From Candidatus Centipeda massiliensis (lineage in GTDB: Bacteria > Bacillota > Negativicutes > Selenomonadales > Selenomonadaceae), in NCBI RefSeq assembly GCF_900290285.1, contig NZ_LT985758.1:1-64000 (forward strand): DNA of 64,000 nucleotides, in the 5' to 3' direction. Below the pieces are notes generated by a model. That model saw only the letters and a program-made list of their open reading frames with translations. It made no database searches and was not told where the DNA came from. Both the position numbers and the translations under genes were made by a program. Shown piece after piece: positions 7,634-16,691 of the stretch (position 1 is its first letter; each line of letters begins with the position of its first letter).

Positions 7634-8647
7634 ATGATTGTTGTTATGAACCCAAGAGCCACACAGGAAAATATCGATCAAGTCACGGCGAAGATCGAGC
7701 AGGCAGGGCTGCGCACGCATCTCTCGAAGGGAGAGGATCGCTTCATCATTGGTGTGATCGGCGATAAGAAACTCATTGCGGGACTTGAGATGAATATGAT
7801 GGAAGGAGTTGAAAAGACAGTACGTATTACAGAGAAATATAAACTTGTCAGCCGCGATTTCCATCCAGCAAACACGATTGTGGACGTGGCAGGATTCCCC
7901 GTCGGTGGTGAGCAGCTTGCCATTATGGCGGGACCCTGCTCGGTCGAAAGTTACGATCAGGTTTACGAAGTGGCTGTCAAGGTCAAGGAAGCCGGTGCAC
8001 AGTTTCTGCGCGGCGGCGCGTTCAAGCCGCGTACAAGCCCATACGATTTTCAGGGACTTGGGCTTGAGGGGCTGAAGATCCTCCGTGATGTGGGGGACAA
8101 GACGGGGCTGCGTGTTGTGACCGAAATCGTGGATAAGGACGATATCGAGGTCGTATCGGAGTATGCGGATCTGCTTCAGGTCGGGGCACGCAATATGCAG
8201 AATTTCCAAATGCTCAAGGCGCTCGGAAAAATACAGACGCCTGTGCTCTTTAAGCGTGGTCTGTCCGCGACCATCAGCGAATGGCTGAATGCTGCCGAGT
8301 ACATTGCCTCCGGTGGAAATGAGAATATTATCTTCTGCGAGCGCGGCATCCGTACTTATGAAACATTTACACGCAATACGATGGATCTCAACGCAGTCGC
8401 TGCGCTCAAGGAGCTGACGCATTTCCCTGTCATCGCAGACCCCAGTCACGGGACGGGACGCTGGCAGATGGTGCGTCCGCTGGCGCGTGCCTCGGTCGCC
8501 GTCGGAGCAGACGGTCTCATCATCGAGGTGCACTGTCATCCGGAATGTGCGCTCTCGGACGGCGATCAGAGCCTCGTGCCGCGCAACTTTGAGCAGCTGA
8601 TGGATGAGGTGCGTCAGATCGCGCCCGCCGTCGGACGGCGCGCATGA
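7634..8647 (+). CDS. aroF: 3-deoxy-7-phosphoheptulonate (DAHP) synthase
   Basis: It condenses phosphoenolpyruvate and erythrose 4-phosphate to DAHP, the first step of aromatic amino acid synthesis. The 337-residue protein has an N-terminal ferredoxin-like regulatory domain (IVVMNPRATQENIDQV to about residue 70) and a KDO8P/DAHP synthase barrel with IMAGPCSVES, LRGGAFKPRTSPY, FKRGLSATISEW and PVIADPSHGTG. This layout is type I-beta. It overlaps tyrA by 4 bases (ATGA), so the two aromatic enzymes are translationally coupled. Confidence 0.93.
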   Translation: MIVVMNPRATQENIDQVTAKIEQAGLRTHLSKGEDRFIIGVIGDKKLIAGLEMNMMEGVEKTVRITEKYKLVSRDFHPANTIVDVAGFPVGGEQLAIMAGPCSVESYDQVYEVAVKVKEAGAQFLRGGAFKPRTSPYDFQGLGLEGLKILRDVGDKTGLRVVTEIVDKDDIEVVSEYADLLQVGARNMQNFQMLKALGKIQTPVLFKRGLSATISEWLNAAEYIASGGNENIIFCERGIRTYETFTRNTMDLNAVAALKELTHFPVIADPSHGTGRWQMVRPLARASVAVGADGLIIEVHCHPECALSDGDQSLVPRNFEQLMDEVRQIAPAVGRRA

Positions 8648-9534
8648 GCAGGACGAAGCTCGCCATCATCGGGGTCGGACTCATCGGCGGCTCGCTCGGA
8701 CTCTGTCTCAAGGCTGCGCTTGGCGATGACATCTATATCACGGGGCTTTGCCGCACCGAGCGGTCTATGTGCGCGGCAGTGGAATGCGGCGCGGTGGATG
8801 AGGCTTCGTCTGACCTTGCGGCTGTGGTCGGGGATGCGGATGTTGTGTATCTCAGCCCACCGGTCTTGCAGATTGTACCGATGGTGGAGCGCATGCTGCC
8901 GTATTTGAAGCCGGGTGCAATCCTCACCGATGCGGGAAGCACAAAGGGATATGTATATGAGGGGCTGCATAAGATTCTGCCGCCTTCCGTCTACTATGTG
9001 CCGGGACATCCGATGACGGGGCGTGAGAAGAGCGGTGTGGAGGCGGCCTCGAAGGATCTCTTTGCACACAAGGCGTATGTCATCATCGATGATCCGCAGG
9101 TGCCGCAGGAAGTCAAAACACGCCTGATGGAGCTTCTGCGCCATACCAAAGCGAATTTTACCACGCTTGATCTCGCGCAGCATGACCGCTGTGCGGCGGT
9201 CATCAGCCATGTGCCGCATCTGGCGGCGGCGGCACTCGTTACGCTCCTCAACCGCAGCGGCGACGATCTGGACTCCTGCCTCAAGCTCATCGGCGGCGGT
9301 TTCAAGGACACGACGCGCATTGCCTCGTCAAATGCGGATATGTGGGCGGATATCTGCATGACGAATGGGAAGCCGATCATAGACGCACTGCGGGAGCTGC
9401 AAAATATTCTCGGTGAGGTTGCTGCGGCGGTGGAGGCAGGGGATCGTCAAGCTGTGCATGACTATTTTGTCGCTTCAAAGGCACGTCGCGATGGTATTCT
9501 GCACGATGCGGAACAAAAATTTGATACAAATTGA
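8644..9534 (+). CDS. tyrA: Prephenate dehydrogenase
   Basis: The enzyme oxidises prephenate to 4-hydroxyphenylpyruvate for tyrosine synthesis. The NAD-binding GVGLIGGSLG lies at residues 10-19. The prephenate-binding part shows GHPMTGREKSGVEAA and the later HVPHLAAAALV and FKDTTRIASS motifs. At 296 residues it is a single dehydrogenase without chorismate mutase or a C-terminal ACT domain. It overlaps aroF and is followed by a 93-base gap before lexA. Confidence 0.92.
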   Translation: MSRTKLAIIGVGLIGGSLGLCLKAALGDDIYITGLCRTERSMCAAVECGAVDEASSDLAAVVGDADVVYLSPPVLQIVPMVERMLPYLKPGAILTDAGSTKGYVYEGLHKILPPSVYYVPGHPMTGREKSGVEAASKDLFAHKAYVIIDDPQVPQEVKTRLMELLRHTKANFTTLDLAQHDRCAAVISHVPHLAAAALVTLLNRSGDDLDSCLKLIGGGFKDTTRIASSNADMWADICMTNGKPIIDALRELQNILGEVAAAVEAGDRQAVHDYFVASKARRDGILHDAEQKFDTN

Positions 9535-9627
9535 TGTTTTTTGGGATCTCCCTCTTTTTTTTAGAACGTATATATGCTATGATAAAAGCGGCTATGTGTG
9601 TACGAAAAACCTGTAGGGGGTATTACC

Positions 9628-10242
9628 GTGAAGAAAACAAGAATATCCACACGGCGTCAATCCGAGATCTTGCAGTATATCAAAGATTTTTTGGTGGAAA
9701 AGGGATATCCGCCCTCGGTGCGCGAGATCGGCACAGCGGTCGGGCTGAAGTCCAGCTCGACCGTGCATCGCTATCTTGCGATGCTTGAGGAGAACGGCGC
9801 GATCCGACGGGACGCGACAAAGCCCCGCGCCATCGACATCATGGGGGAGAATCCGTGGGGACGTACGATCCCTGTGCCGCTGGTCGGTACGGTAACAGCG
9901 GGGGAGCCAATTCTCGCAGAACAGAATGTCGAGGAGGTCTTCTCCTTTCCGCGCGGACTCATCGGTACGGCGGAGGATGTTTTCATGCTGCGCATTCAGG
10001 GGGACAGTATGATCAATGTCGGCATCTTTGACGGGGATTTTGTCCTTGTACGTCAGCAGCCGACGGCGAATAACGGCGAAATTGTAGTCGCGCTTGTCGA
10101 TGGCGAGTCGGCGACGGTGAAGCGCTTCTTCCGCGAGAAAAACTGCATTCGTCTGCAGCCGGAAAACGACAGCATGGAGCCATTCTATGAGACGGACGTG
10201 CAGATTCTAGGCAAGGTCATTGGACTCTACCGTCATATTTGA
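9628..10242 (+). CDS. lexA: SOS repressor LexA
   Basis: The protein represses DNA-damage genes and self-cleaves when stimulated by RecA filaments. From GTG 9628, preceded by AGGGGG, it has 204 residues. The winged helix ([32 protein letters not shown]) is at the N-terminus. The cleavage site Ala-Gly is in [11 protein letters not shown], the catalytic Ser in IQGDSMIN and the Lys in SATVKRFF, so all active residues are present. I saw no clear LexA operator upstream; GAACGTATATATGC near 9564 is only a half match. Confidence 0.93.
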   Translation: MKKTRISTRRQSEILQYIKDFLVEKGYPPSVREIGTAVGLKSSSTVHRYLAMLEENGAIRRDATKPRAIDIMGENPWGRTIPVPLVGTVTAGEPILAEQNVEEVFSFPRGLIGTAEDVFMLRIQGDSMINVGIFDGDFVLVRQQPTANNGEIVVALVDGESATVKRFFREKNCIRLQPENDSMEPFYETDVQILGKVIGLYRHI

Positions 10243-10252
10243 GGCATATCGG

Positions 10253-10288
10253 GAGAGCACTGTGCGAAAAGCATGGTGCTCTCTTTTC
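10253..10288 (+). terminator. Terminator after lexA
   Basis: GAGAGCAC pairs perfectly with GTGCTCTC and is followed by TTTTC. It separates lexA from the cobalamin operon; a TATAAT at 10307-10312 follows as a likely -10 box, with no good -35. Confidence 0.75.
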
Positions 10289-10344
10289 ATTTGTCCCGAG
10301 GAATGATATAATAATTCTGTTTTTCTGTCATTTGAGAGGTGACT

Positions 10345-11451
10345 ATGGCAAAGGAATTGCGCAGCGGCTATACGACGGGTGCCTGTGCAGCAGCAGGGGT
10401 CAAGGCTGCGTTTCTCTTTATGGCGGGGGCGGACTGGCATGAGATTGAGCTAATGGCACTTGACGGGACGCCCCTGACGATTCCCGTAAAGGATGTTGTG
10501 GAGACTGACGAGGGGATTCGCGCCGAGGTAGTGAAGTTCTCGGGGGATGATCCCGATATCACAAACGGCGTTTCCGTGTTCACGACGGTCGCGCTTCACG
10601 ATGGGGCGGGCATCGAGTTTCGTGCGGGCGAGGGGGTCGGCACGGTGACGAAGCGCGGCATGAGTCTCCCCGTCGGAGAACCGTCCATCAACGAGGGACC
10701 GCGGACGCTGATTCGCCATGTGATTGAGGAGATGACAGGGCACGCTGACTTTGGTGCACGTGTGACCATCTCCATCCCTGCGGGTGTGGAACTTGCAAAG
10801 AAAACACTGAATCCCGTGCTCGGCATTGAGGGCGGGATCTCTGTGATCGGGACGACGGGGGTTCTCCGCCCCATGTCGGAGGAGGCGTTCAAGGACTCCC
10901 TTGTGCCGCAGATCGATGTGGCGCTTGCAGCAGATGCGCCTGTGCTCGTCTTCGTGCCGGGAAAGATTGGGGAGCGGATCGCGCTCTCGCTTGGCATACC
11001 GCAGACGGCGCTCATCGAGACAAGCAATTTTATCGGATTTATGCTGGATCGTGCGGCAGAGCGCGGGGCGGAGAAAATTCTCATCCTCGGACATACGGGC
11101 AAACTCGTGAAGGTGGCGGCAGGCGTCTTTCATACGCACAACCGCATTGCGGATGCACGCCTTGAGACGCTTGCCGCATACGCAGCGGCAGAGGGGCTGG
11201 CACAGGATGGTGTGCGTGCCGTTCTTGCGGCGAATACGACGGAGGATGCGATGGAGATCATCGCCGCTGCCGGTCTGATGGAGCGCGTCTGTGCAGTGAT
11301 CGCAGAGCGTGTGCACGTCCGTGCGGAGCGCTATCTCTTTGGCAAGGTTCAGGTCGGTGCGCTGATGGTGAACTTTGCGGGCGATATTCTGGGCGCAGAT
11401 GCACGGGCATATTCCTTTGCCGCGAGATATGGATGGAGACTGGTGCATTGA
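10345..11451 (+). CDS. cbiD: Cobalt-precorrin-5B C1-methyltransferase
   Basis: CbiD methylates C1 during ring contraction of the anaerobic cobalamin route. The family start LRSGYTTGACAAAGVKAAF is clear, as are PSINEGPRTLI, GTTGVLRPMSEEAF and ETSNFIGFMLD. ATG 10345 gives 368 residues and fits GAGAGGTG better than GTG 10339. It is the first gene of a long operon; only about 30 bases of leader lie between the presumed -10 and the start, so no B12 riboswitch precedes it. Confidence 0.93.
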   Translation: MAKELRSGYTTGACAAAGVKAAFLFMAGADWHEIELMALDGTPLTIPVKDVVETDEGIRAEVVKFSGDDPDITNGVSVFTTVALHDGAGIEFRAGEGVGTVTKRGMSLPVGEPSINEGPRTLIRHVIEEMTGHADFGARVTISIPAGVELAKKTLNPVLGIEGGISVIGTTGVLRPMSEEAFKDSLVPQIDVALAADAPVLVFVPGKIGERIALSLGIPQTALIETSNFIGFMLDRAAERGAEKILILGHTGKLVKVAAGVFHTHNRIADARLETLAAYAAAEGLAQDGVRAVLAANTTEDAMEIIAAAGLMERVCAVIAERVHVRAERYLFGKVQVGALMVNFAGDILGADARAYSFAARYGWRLVH

Positions 11452-12086
11452 GTCATAAGATAATCGTCGTTGGCATTGGCCCGGGAGACCCTGCCTATTT
11501 GTTGCCAAAAGCACGGAAAATAATAGAGGATGCGCGTATCATCGTCGGAGGAAAGCGTGCGCTTGCGGATTACGCACACGACGGTGTGCGCGCGTGCGCC
11601 ATCGGTGCAGACATTCCGGCTGTTCTGGCGTTTATTCAGGATGGGCTCGCCGAGGATAACGTGGTGGTCATGGTCTCGGGTGATCCCGGCTACTATTCGC
11701 TCCTCGACGCACTGCGGCGTACATTTTCCATTGCACAGATTGATGTTGTGCCGGGAATCAGCTCGCTGCAGCTCGCGTTTGCGCGGCTGGCACTTCCGTG
11801 GCACGCGGCACGCCTTCTCAGCTTTCACGGGCGGGAACCTCAGGCGGAGGAGCTTTTTCGTGCGCCGGGTGCCGTGCTCGGTATGCTGACGGACGGGCGA
11901 AACAACTCACAGACGATTGCTGCGCGGCTTTTGGCGCGCGGTTGGCAGGAAGCGGATCGCATGTATGTCTGTACGCGGCTTTCATACCCGGATGAAAAAA
12001 TTTTAGAAACGACATTGGGTGCAGCGGCGGATGACGAGGGGATCGGGCACGGGGTCATCATCGTATGCGCACAGGAGGCTGTATGA
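11433..12086 (+). CDS. cbiE: Precorrin-6Y/cobalt-precorrin-7 C5-methyltransferase
   Basis: This SAM-dependent tetrapyrrole methylase of about 215 residues shows VVGIGPGDPAYLLPKARKII at its N-terminus, VVVMVSGDPGYYSLL as the SAM loop and the VVPGISSLQLAFARL motif. It adds the C5 methyl group. ATG 11433 overlaps cbiD by 19 bases; TTG 11448, with GGAG nine bases upstream, is an alternative start. It overlaps cbiT by 4 bases. In many organisms CbiE and CbiT are fused (CobL); here they are separate. Confidence 0.9.
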   Translation: METGALSHKIIVVGIGPGDPAYLLPKARKIIEDARIIVGGKRALADYAHDGVRACAIGADIPAVLAFIQDGLAEDNVVVMVSGDPGYYSLLDALRRTFSIAQIDVVPGISSLQLAFARLALPWHAARLLSFHGREPQAEELFRAPGAVLGMLTDGRNNSQTIAARLLARGWQEADRMYVCTRLSYPDEKILETTLGAAADDEGIGHGVIIVCAQEAV

Positions 12087-12658
12087 ATCTTGGAATAAAG
12101 GACGAAGCGTTTGTCCGAGGCAAGGTGCCGATGACGAAGGAGGAAATCCGTATCCTCACGCTTGTCAAGGCACAGATCGCACCGGATGCAGTGATCTATG
12201 ATGTCGGCGCGGGCACCGGATCGCTGTCGATTGAGGCTGCGCGGCTTGCTCCGGCAGGGCACGTTTATGCGATTGAAAAAAATCCGGAGGCCATCGGTCT
12301 GATCGCGGAGAATGCGAAGCGCTTCGGGGCAGAGAATATTACTGCCATTGAGGGGACTGCTCCCGATGCTTTGGCGGGGCTGCCCGCACTTGATGTGGCT
12401 CTGATCGGCGGCAGCGGACGTAAGCTTTCGGATATTCTGGACATCATCGGGGAGCGTCTGCGTCCTGCGGGTCGTATTGTGGCGAACGCGATCACCATGC
12501 AGACGGTAGCCGCCTGTCTGGACTATTTTCATGCACACGCAGATCGCTATACATACGAGGCGATACAGGTGCAGATCAACCGACTGGAGCGCGTCGGCTC
12601 GTACGATATGGCAAAGGCGCTCAACCCCATCTATATCATTACGGCTCAGAGAAAGTGA
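12083..12658 (+). CDS. cbiT: Cobalt-precorrin-6B C15-methyltransferase (decarboxylating)
   Basis: CbiT methylates C15 and decarboxylates the C12 acetate. The 191-residue protein is a class I SAM methyltransferase: MTKEEIRILTLVKAQI, the nucleotide loop VIYDVGAGTGSLSIEAA, and ALIGGSGRKLSDIL are diagnostic. ATG 12083 overlaps the cbiE stop (ATGA) and follows CAGGAGG. It works directly with CbiE on the same intermediate. Confidence 0.92.
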   Translation: MNLGIKDEAFVRGKVPMTKEEIRILTLVKAQIAPDAVIYDVGAGTGSLSIEAARLAPAGHVYAIEKNPEAIGLIAENAKRFGAENITAIEGTAPDALAGLPALDVALIGGSGRKLSDILDIIGERLRPAGRIVANAITMQTVAACLDYFHAHADRYTYEAIQVQINRLERVGSYDMAKALNPIYIITAQRK

Positions 12659-12667
12659 GGAATATAT

Positions 12668-13423
12668 ATGATCCATATTGTCGGTGCGGGACCCGGTGAT
12701 CCCGAGCTTATCACGGTGAAGGGAGCGCGCTATCTTGCGGAGGCGGATGTCGTCATCTATGCCGGGTCGCTCGTCAATCCCGCACTTCTCGCCATGTGCA
12801 AGGAGGGTGCGGAGATTCACAACTCGGCATCCATGACGCTCGACGAGGTCGTAGAGACCATTGCTCGAGCAGAGGCCGCGGGTAAGATGACGGTGCGCCT
12901 GCATACGGGCGATCCCGCGATCTACGGTGCGATTCAGGAGCAGATGGACGCGTGGAAGAAGCGTGGCTTTGAATACGATGTCGTTCCCGGCGTGAGTTCC
13001 TTCCTCGGAACAGCGGCAGCACTTAGGCAGGAGTATACGCTGCCCGGCATTTCACAGACGGTCATTATCACGCGCAACGAGGGACGTACGCCTGTTCCGG
13101 AGCGTGAGAAGCTGCGCAGCCTTGCCGCACATCATGCGACCATGTGCATCTTTCTCTCGATTGCGATGATTGAAGAGGTTGTGGCGGAACTCATCGCGGG
13201 CGGCTATGAGGAAAAAACGCCGATTGCCATTGTGCAGCGCGCAACGTGGCCGGAGCAGAAGATTCTGCGCGGGACGCTCGCGACGATTGCCGCACAGGTG
13301 AAGGCGGAGGAGATCGACCGTACGGCGATGATTGTGGTGGGGGACTGCCTCGATACAAAATATAATCTCTCGCAGCTCTATGATGCCGGGTTCTCGCACA
13401 TGTTTCGGGATGCGAAGTCGTGA
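12668..13423 (+). CDS. cbiF: Cobalt-precorrin-4 C11-methyltransferase
   Basis: It is a 251-residue tetrapyrrole methylase adding the C11 methyl group. The N-terminus IHIVGAGPGDPELITVKGARYL, LHTGDPAIYGAIQEQM, VVPGVSSFLGTAAAL and RTAMIVVGDCL are the standard CbiF/CobM motifs. It follows cbiT by 9 bases and overlaps cbiG by 4 bases. Confidence 0.93.
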   Translation: MIHIVGAGPGDPELITVKGARYLAEADVVIYAGSLVNPALLAMCKEGAEIHNSASMTLDEVVETIARAEAAGKMTVRLHTGDPAIYGAIQEQMDAWKKRGFEYDVVPGVSSFLGTAAALRQEYTLPGISQTVIITRNEGRTPVPEREKLRSLAAHHATMCIFLSIAMIEEVVAELIAGGYEEKTPIAIVQRATWPEQKILRGTLATIAAQVKAEEIDRTAMIVVGDCLDTKYNLSQLYDAGFSHMFRDAKS

Positions 13424-14508
13424 GAACAGCGCTCTTTGCCTTGACGGAGGGCGGTGCACAGCTTGTCCGCCGTCTCGCGGAGGCTGTGGAGGGCGGCGGT
13501 ACGATCTATCTGCCCGAGCGTATGCGTGGCAGCGTTTCCACAGCGCATGACATCGTATATTTTGCGCGTCTTGCAGATGTGATCAAGACGGCGTTTACGC
13601 GCTATGACGCCATGATCTGCGTGATGGCGACGGGCATTGTTGTACGCATGCTTGCACCTTGTGTCGAGAGCAAGCTGTACGATCCCGCCGTACTCGTCTT
13701 CGATGAGGCGGGGCGGCATGGCATCAGCCTTCTCTCGGGGCACATTGGCGGCGCTAATGAACTCACACGAGAGCTGTGCGCGGCGGTGGGCGCCGACCCT
13801 GTCATTACGACGGCGACGGACGTGACAGGCGCTCTTGCGCCGGATGTGCTGGCGGCACGACTGGCGCTCCGTCCCGTGCCGAAATCTGCGATACAGGTGC
13901 TCAATACGGCTCTGCTTGCGGGGAAAGAGATCGCATACTATATTGCGCATGATCTGCCGCACGCACCGTTCTATGAGGCGCAGCTGCGCACAGAGGAGAT
14001 ACAGGCGCGGCTCTTTCACGGCAGCGTACCGTCGGTTGGTGCAGATGAATACCGCGTCGTTATCATACGTACGGAAGATGTTCCGAACGAAATGGAGCCG
14101 CGTACGCTCTATCTCGTCCCGCGCCGCTTGATTGCGGGCATTGGCTGCCGTGCAGGGGTTCCGGAGGCAAAGATCCTGCGCGCACTCACAGAGGCGTGCG
14201 GCATGATCGGGCGCGAGCCGTCTGCCATTGATCTTTTTGCAAGCACGACGGTCAAGCGCAGTGAGGCGGGGCTGCTTGCGGCGGCGGCGACCCTCGGGCG
14301 GGGGATCCGATTCTATCCGAACGAGGATCTTACAGCGATGATTGAACGATACGGACTCACAGAGTCCGATTTTGTCCGGCAGACGATTGGCGTCGGAAAT
14401 GTATCCGAGGCCGCAGCGCTCTGTGCGGCAGGAGAAGCAGGGGGGCGCATGGCGCTCGGAAAAACAGCATTTGAGAAAGTGACGGTGGCACTCCTATGGG
14501 AAAAATAA
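13420..14508 (+). CDS. cbiG: Cobalt-precorrin-5A hydrolase
   Basis: CbiG opens the ring-A lactone and releases acetaldehyde, a step found only in the anaerobic pathway. The 362-residue protein has the N-terminal domain (RTALFALTEGGAQLVRRLAE, CVMATGIVVRMLAP), a central LLSGHIGGANELTRELC segment, and the C-terminal domain with IAGIGCRAGVPEAKILRAL. It starts at GTG 13420 overlapping cbiF and overlaps cbiH by 13 bases. Confidence 0.92.
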   Translation: MRTALFALTEGGAQLVRRLAEAVEGGGTIYLPERMRGSVSTAHDIVYFARLADVIKTAFTRYDAMICVMATGIVVRMLAPCVESKLYDPAVLVFDEAGRHGISLLSGHIGGANELTRELCAAVGADPVITTATDVTGALAPDVLAARLALRPVPKSAIQVLNTALLAGKEIAYYIAHDLPHAPFYEAQLRTEEIQARLFHGSVPSVGADEYRVVIIRTEDVPNEMEPRTLYLVPRRLIAGIGCRAGVPEAKILRALTEACGMIGREPSAIDLFASTTVKRSEAGLLAAAATLGRGIRFYPNEDLTAMIERYGLTESDFVRQTIGVGNVSEAAALCAAGEAGGRMALGKTAFEKVTVALLWEK

Positions 14509-15251
14509 GTGTTGTGGGCATCGGCCCCGGCAGTCTGGACGATATGACCTACCGTGCACGGCGCACGATTGAAGAGGCGACGACGGTGGTCGGGTACAAG
14601 CGCTATGTGGATCTGATCGCGGAGCTTGTCGAAGGAAAAAAGGTGCTCGATACAGGCATGACGCAGGAGATTGACCGCTGTCGTGCGGCGCTTCAGGAGG
14701 CGTCGGCAGGGGAAAATGTCGTTGTCATATCGAGCGGTGATGCCGGCATCTATGGGATGGCAGGGCTTGTCCTCGAATTGCTCGTGAAGATGGATGACGC
14801 GGAGAAGCCGGAGTTCGGCGGTGTGATTCCCGGTGTCTCGGCGATGAGCGCGGCGGCAGGGCTTCTTGGTGCGCCCATTATGCACGACTTTGTTGTCATC
14901 AGCCTCTCGGATCTCTTGACGCCGTGGGAGATCATTCAGGAGCGTGCCGAACTCGCGGCAAAGGGTGACTTTGTTACGGCGCTCTACAATCCGCGCAGTC
15001 ATAAGCGCGTGGGGCAGATCAAAGCCGTGCAGGAGATCTTCCTGCGCCACCGTACGTCTGAGACGCCCGTTGGCATTGTGACGGGGGCGAGTCGTGCCAA
15101 TGAGGCGGTGCTGATTTCGAGGCTCGGCGACTTTACGAAGGAGGACATCAATATGTTCTCGATCGTCATCATCGGCAACTCCAAGACCCGGCAGGTGGGG
15201 GACTGGATGATTACGCCGCGCGGCTATCAGAAGCGGGAGCCAGGGCTTTGA
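14496..15251 (+). CDS. cbiH: Cobalt-factor III/precorrin-3B C17-methyltransferase
   Basis: The 251-residue methylase catalyses C17 methylation with ring contraction. Diagnostic stretches are ISVVGIGPGSLDDMTYRA, VVISSGDAGIYGMAGLVLE, GVSAMSAAAGLLGAPIMHDF and FVTALYNPRSHKRVGQI. ATG 14496 lies inside the cbiG end and its stop overlaps the cbiJ start, continuing the chain of coupled genes. Unlike some homologues it has no extra C-terminal iron-sulfur domain. Confidence 0.93.
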   Translation: MGKISVVGIGPGSLDDMTYRARRTIEEATTVVGYKRYVDLIAELVEGKKVLDTGMTQEIDRCRAALQEASAGENVVVISSGDAGIYGMAGLVLELLVKMDDAEKPEFGGVIPGVSAMSAAAGLLGAPIMHDFVVISLSDLLTPWEIIQERAELAAKGDFVTALYNPRSHKRVGQIKAVQEIFLRHRTSETPVGIVTGASRANEAVLISRLGDFTKEDINMFSIVIIGNSKTRQVGDWMITPRGYQKREPGL

Positions 15252-16036
15252 TTTTCACGGCGGCGGGAACGCAGGATGGGCGTGAAATCGTGCGTCGTCT
15301 CTGCGCTGCGGGGCATGATGTGGCAGCATCGGTTGTCAGTACTTACGGACAGCAGCTCCTTGCCGAGCAGGAGGAGGGGAGCCGCGGACATCTCCTCATC
15401 AACGATACGCCGCTCGATGAGGCTGGGCTGCATGACTTTTTCAGCGCGCACGGGATTCACGTCTTTGTGGATGCAACGCACCCCTACGCGGTCAATGTCT
15501 CACGCAATGCCATGGCGGCGTGTGCGGCGGCGGGGATTCCCTATATTCGCTTCGAGCGTGACCTGACGGATATTTCCTATGAGAATGTGCATCTTGTGCA
15601 CTCTTATGAGGAGGCGGCGGAGGCTGCGGCGCATTTTGGAAAAAATGTGTTTTTGACGACGGGAAGCCGCAATTTGGAACGTTTCGTCAAGGCAAAGCCG
15701 CTTGTAAGCTGCACGCTGATCGCGCGTGTCCTCCCGACTGCGGAGGTGATTGCGCTCTGCGAGGGACTGGGACTGACACCTGCGCAGATCATTGCCATGC
15801 AGGGACCGTTTTCGCGTGAACTCAATCGAGCCATGTATGAAAAGTATGGGGCAGATGTCATTGTGACGAAGAACAGCGGAACAATCGGCGGTACGGACGC
15901 AAAATTTCAGGCGGCGGCAGACCTGAATCTGCCCGTCATTGTGATTGATCGTCCCATACTGAATTATCCGCATCTGGCGCATACGTATGAAGATGTGAAG
16001 CATTTTGTCGATTCGGTGAGTGAATCGCAGAGATAG
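15248..16036 (+). CDS. cbiJ: Cobalt-precorrin-6A reductase
   Basis: This 262-residue NAD(P)H-dependent enzyme reduces the corrin macrocycle. CbiJ/CobK motifs include FTAAGTQDGREIVRRL at the start, VFVDATHPYAVNVSRNAM, IRFERDLTD, VFLTTGSRNLERF and VIVTKNSGTIGGTDAKF. The start is TTG 15248, overlapping the cbiH stop codon; no ATG is nearby in frame, which supports the rare start. Confidence 0.92.
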   Translation: MIFTAAGTQDGREIVRRLCAAGHDVAASVVSTYGQQLLAEQEEGSRGHLLINDTPLDEAGLHDFFSAHGIHVFVDATHPYAVNVSRNAMAACAAAGIPYIRFERDLTDISYENVHLVHSYEEAAEAAAHFGKNVFLTTGSRNLERFVKAKPLVSCTLIARVLPTAEVIALCEGLGLTPAQIIAMQGPFSRELNRAMYEKYGADVIVTKNSGTIGGTDAKFQAAADLNLPVIVIDRPILNYPHLAHTYEDVKHFVDSVSESQR

Positions 16037-16044
16037 GAGTTTTT

Positions 16045-16680
16045 ATGGATTTCATCAAGGAACCGATGGCGATTGAAAATCGCAGCATGGAGCTGATTGT
16101 ACCCCATCTGGAGGGGCTTGGACTGGATGAGCGGGCGACGAAGCTCTATTCGCGTCTGATCCACGCCTCCGGCGATGTTGGCTATGCGCCGATCACGCGT
16201 GTGCATCCGGCGGCGATTGACCGTGCCATCGAGGCACTGAAGGCAGGGGCTCATATCTATACGGATGTCGAGATGGTGCGTACGGGCATTAACAAGAAAA
16301 AGCTCGCCTCATTCGGCGGTGAGGTGCACTGCCTCGTGGCGGATCCCGATGTCGCCGTGCGCGCAAAAGCAGAGGGCATTACGCGTTCGATGGTCGCCAT
16401 GCGTCAGTTTGGAAAGGATCTCGACGGGAATATTGTTGCCATTGGAAACGCGCCCACGGCGCTCTTTGAGGTGCTGCGCCTCGTGCGCGAAGAGGGGATC
16501 CGTCCCGCCTGCATTGTCGGCATTCCCGTTGGTTTTGTTGGGGCGGCGGAGTCCAAGGCTGCGCTTGCGGAAAACGATATTGTTCCCTACATCACCGTCG
16601 AGGGCACGAAGGGCGGCAGCCCCATTGCGGCTGCGGCGATCAACGCACTCATGTATCTGATCGACAACACACGCCCCTAA
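16045..16680 (+). CDS. cbiC: Cobalt-precorrin-8 methylmutase
   Basis: CbiC moves a methyl group from C11 to C12, giving cobyrinic acid. The 211-residue protein contains EPMAIENRSMELI near the start, the catalytic His in RLIHASGDVGYA, and GNAPTALFEVLRL and VGFVGAAESKAAL toward the end. It follows cbiJ by 8 bases with a TAGGAG ribosome binding site and precedes cbiA by 11 bases. Confidence 0.94.
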   Translation: MDFIKEPMAIENRSMELIVPHLEGLGLDERATKLYSRLIHASGDVGYAPITRVHPAAIDRAIEALKAGAHIYTDVEMVRTGINKKKLASFGGEVHCLVADPDVAVRAKAEGITRSMVAMRQFGKDLDGNIVAIGNAPTALFEVLRLVREEGIRPACIVGIPVGFVGAAESKAALAENDIVPYITVEGTKGGSPIAAAAINALMYLIDNTRP

Positions 16681-16691
16681 GGAGAGATCTC

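Noticed and set aside
9560-9585. LexA operator upstream of lexA (GAACGTATATATGC)
   Set aside because: Only one half-site resembles the Firmicutes SOS box; too weak to report as a site.
10289-10344. Cobalamin riboswitch upstream of cbiD
   Set aside because: Only about 55 bases lie between the lexA terminator and the start codon; no B12-box-like sequence is seen.
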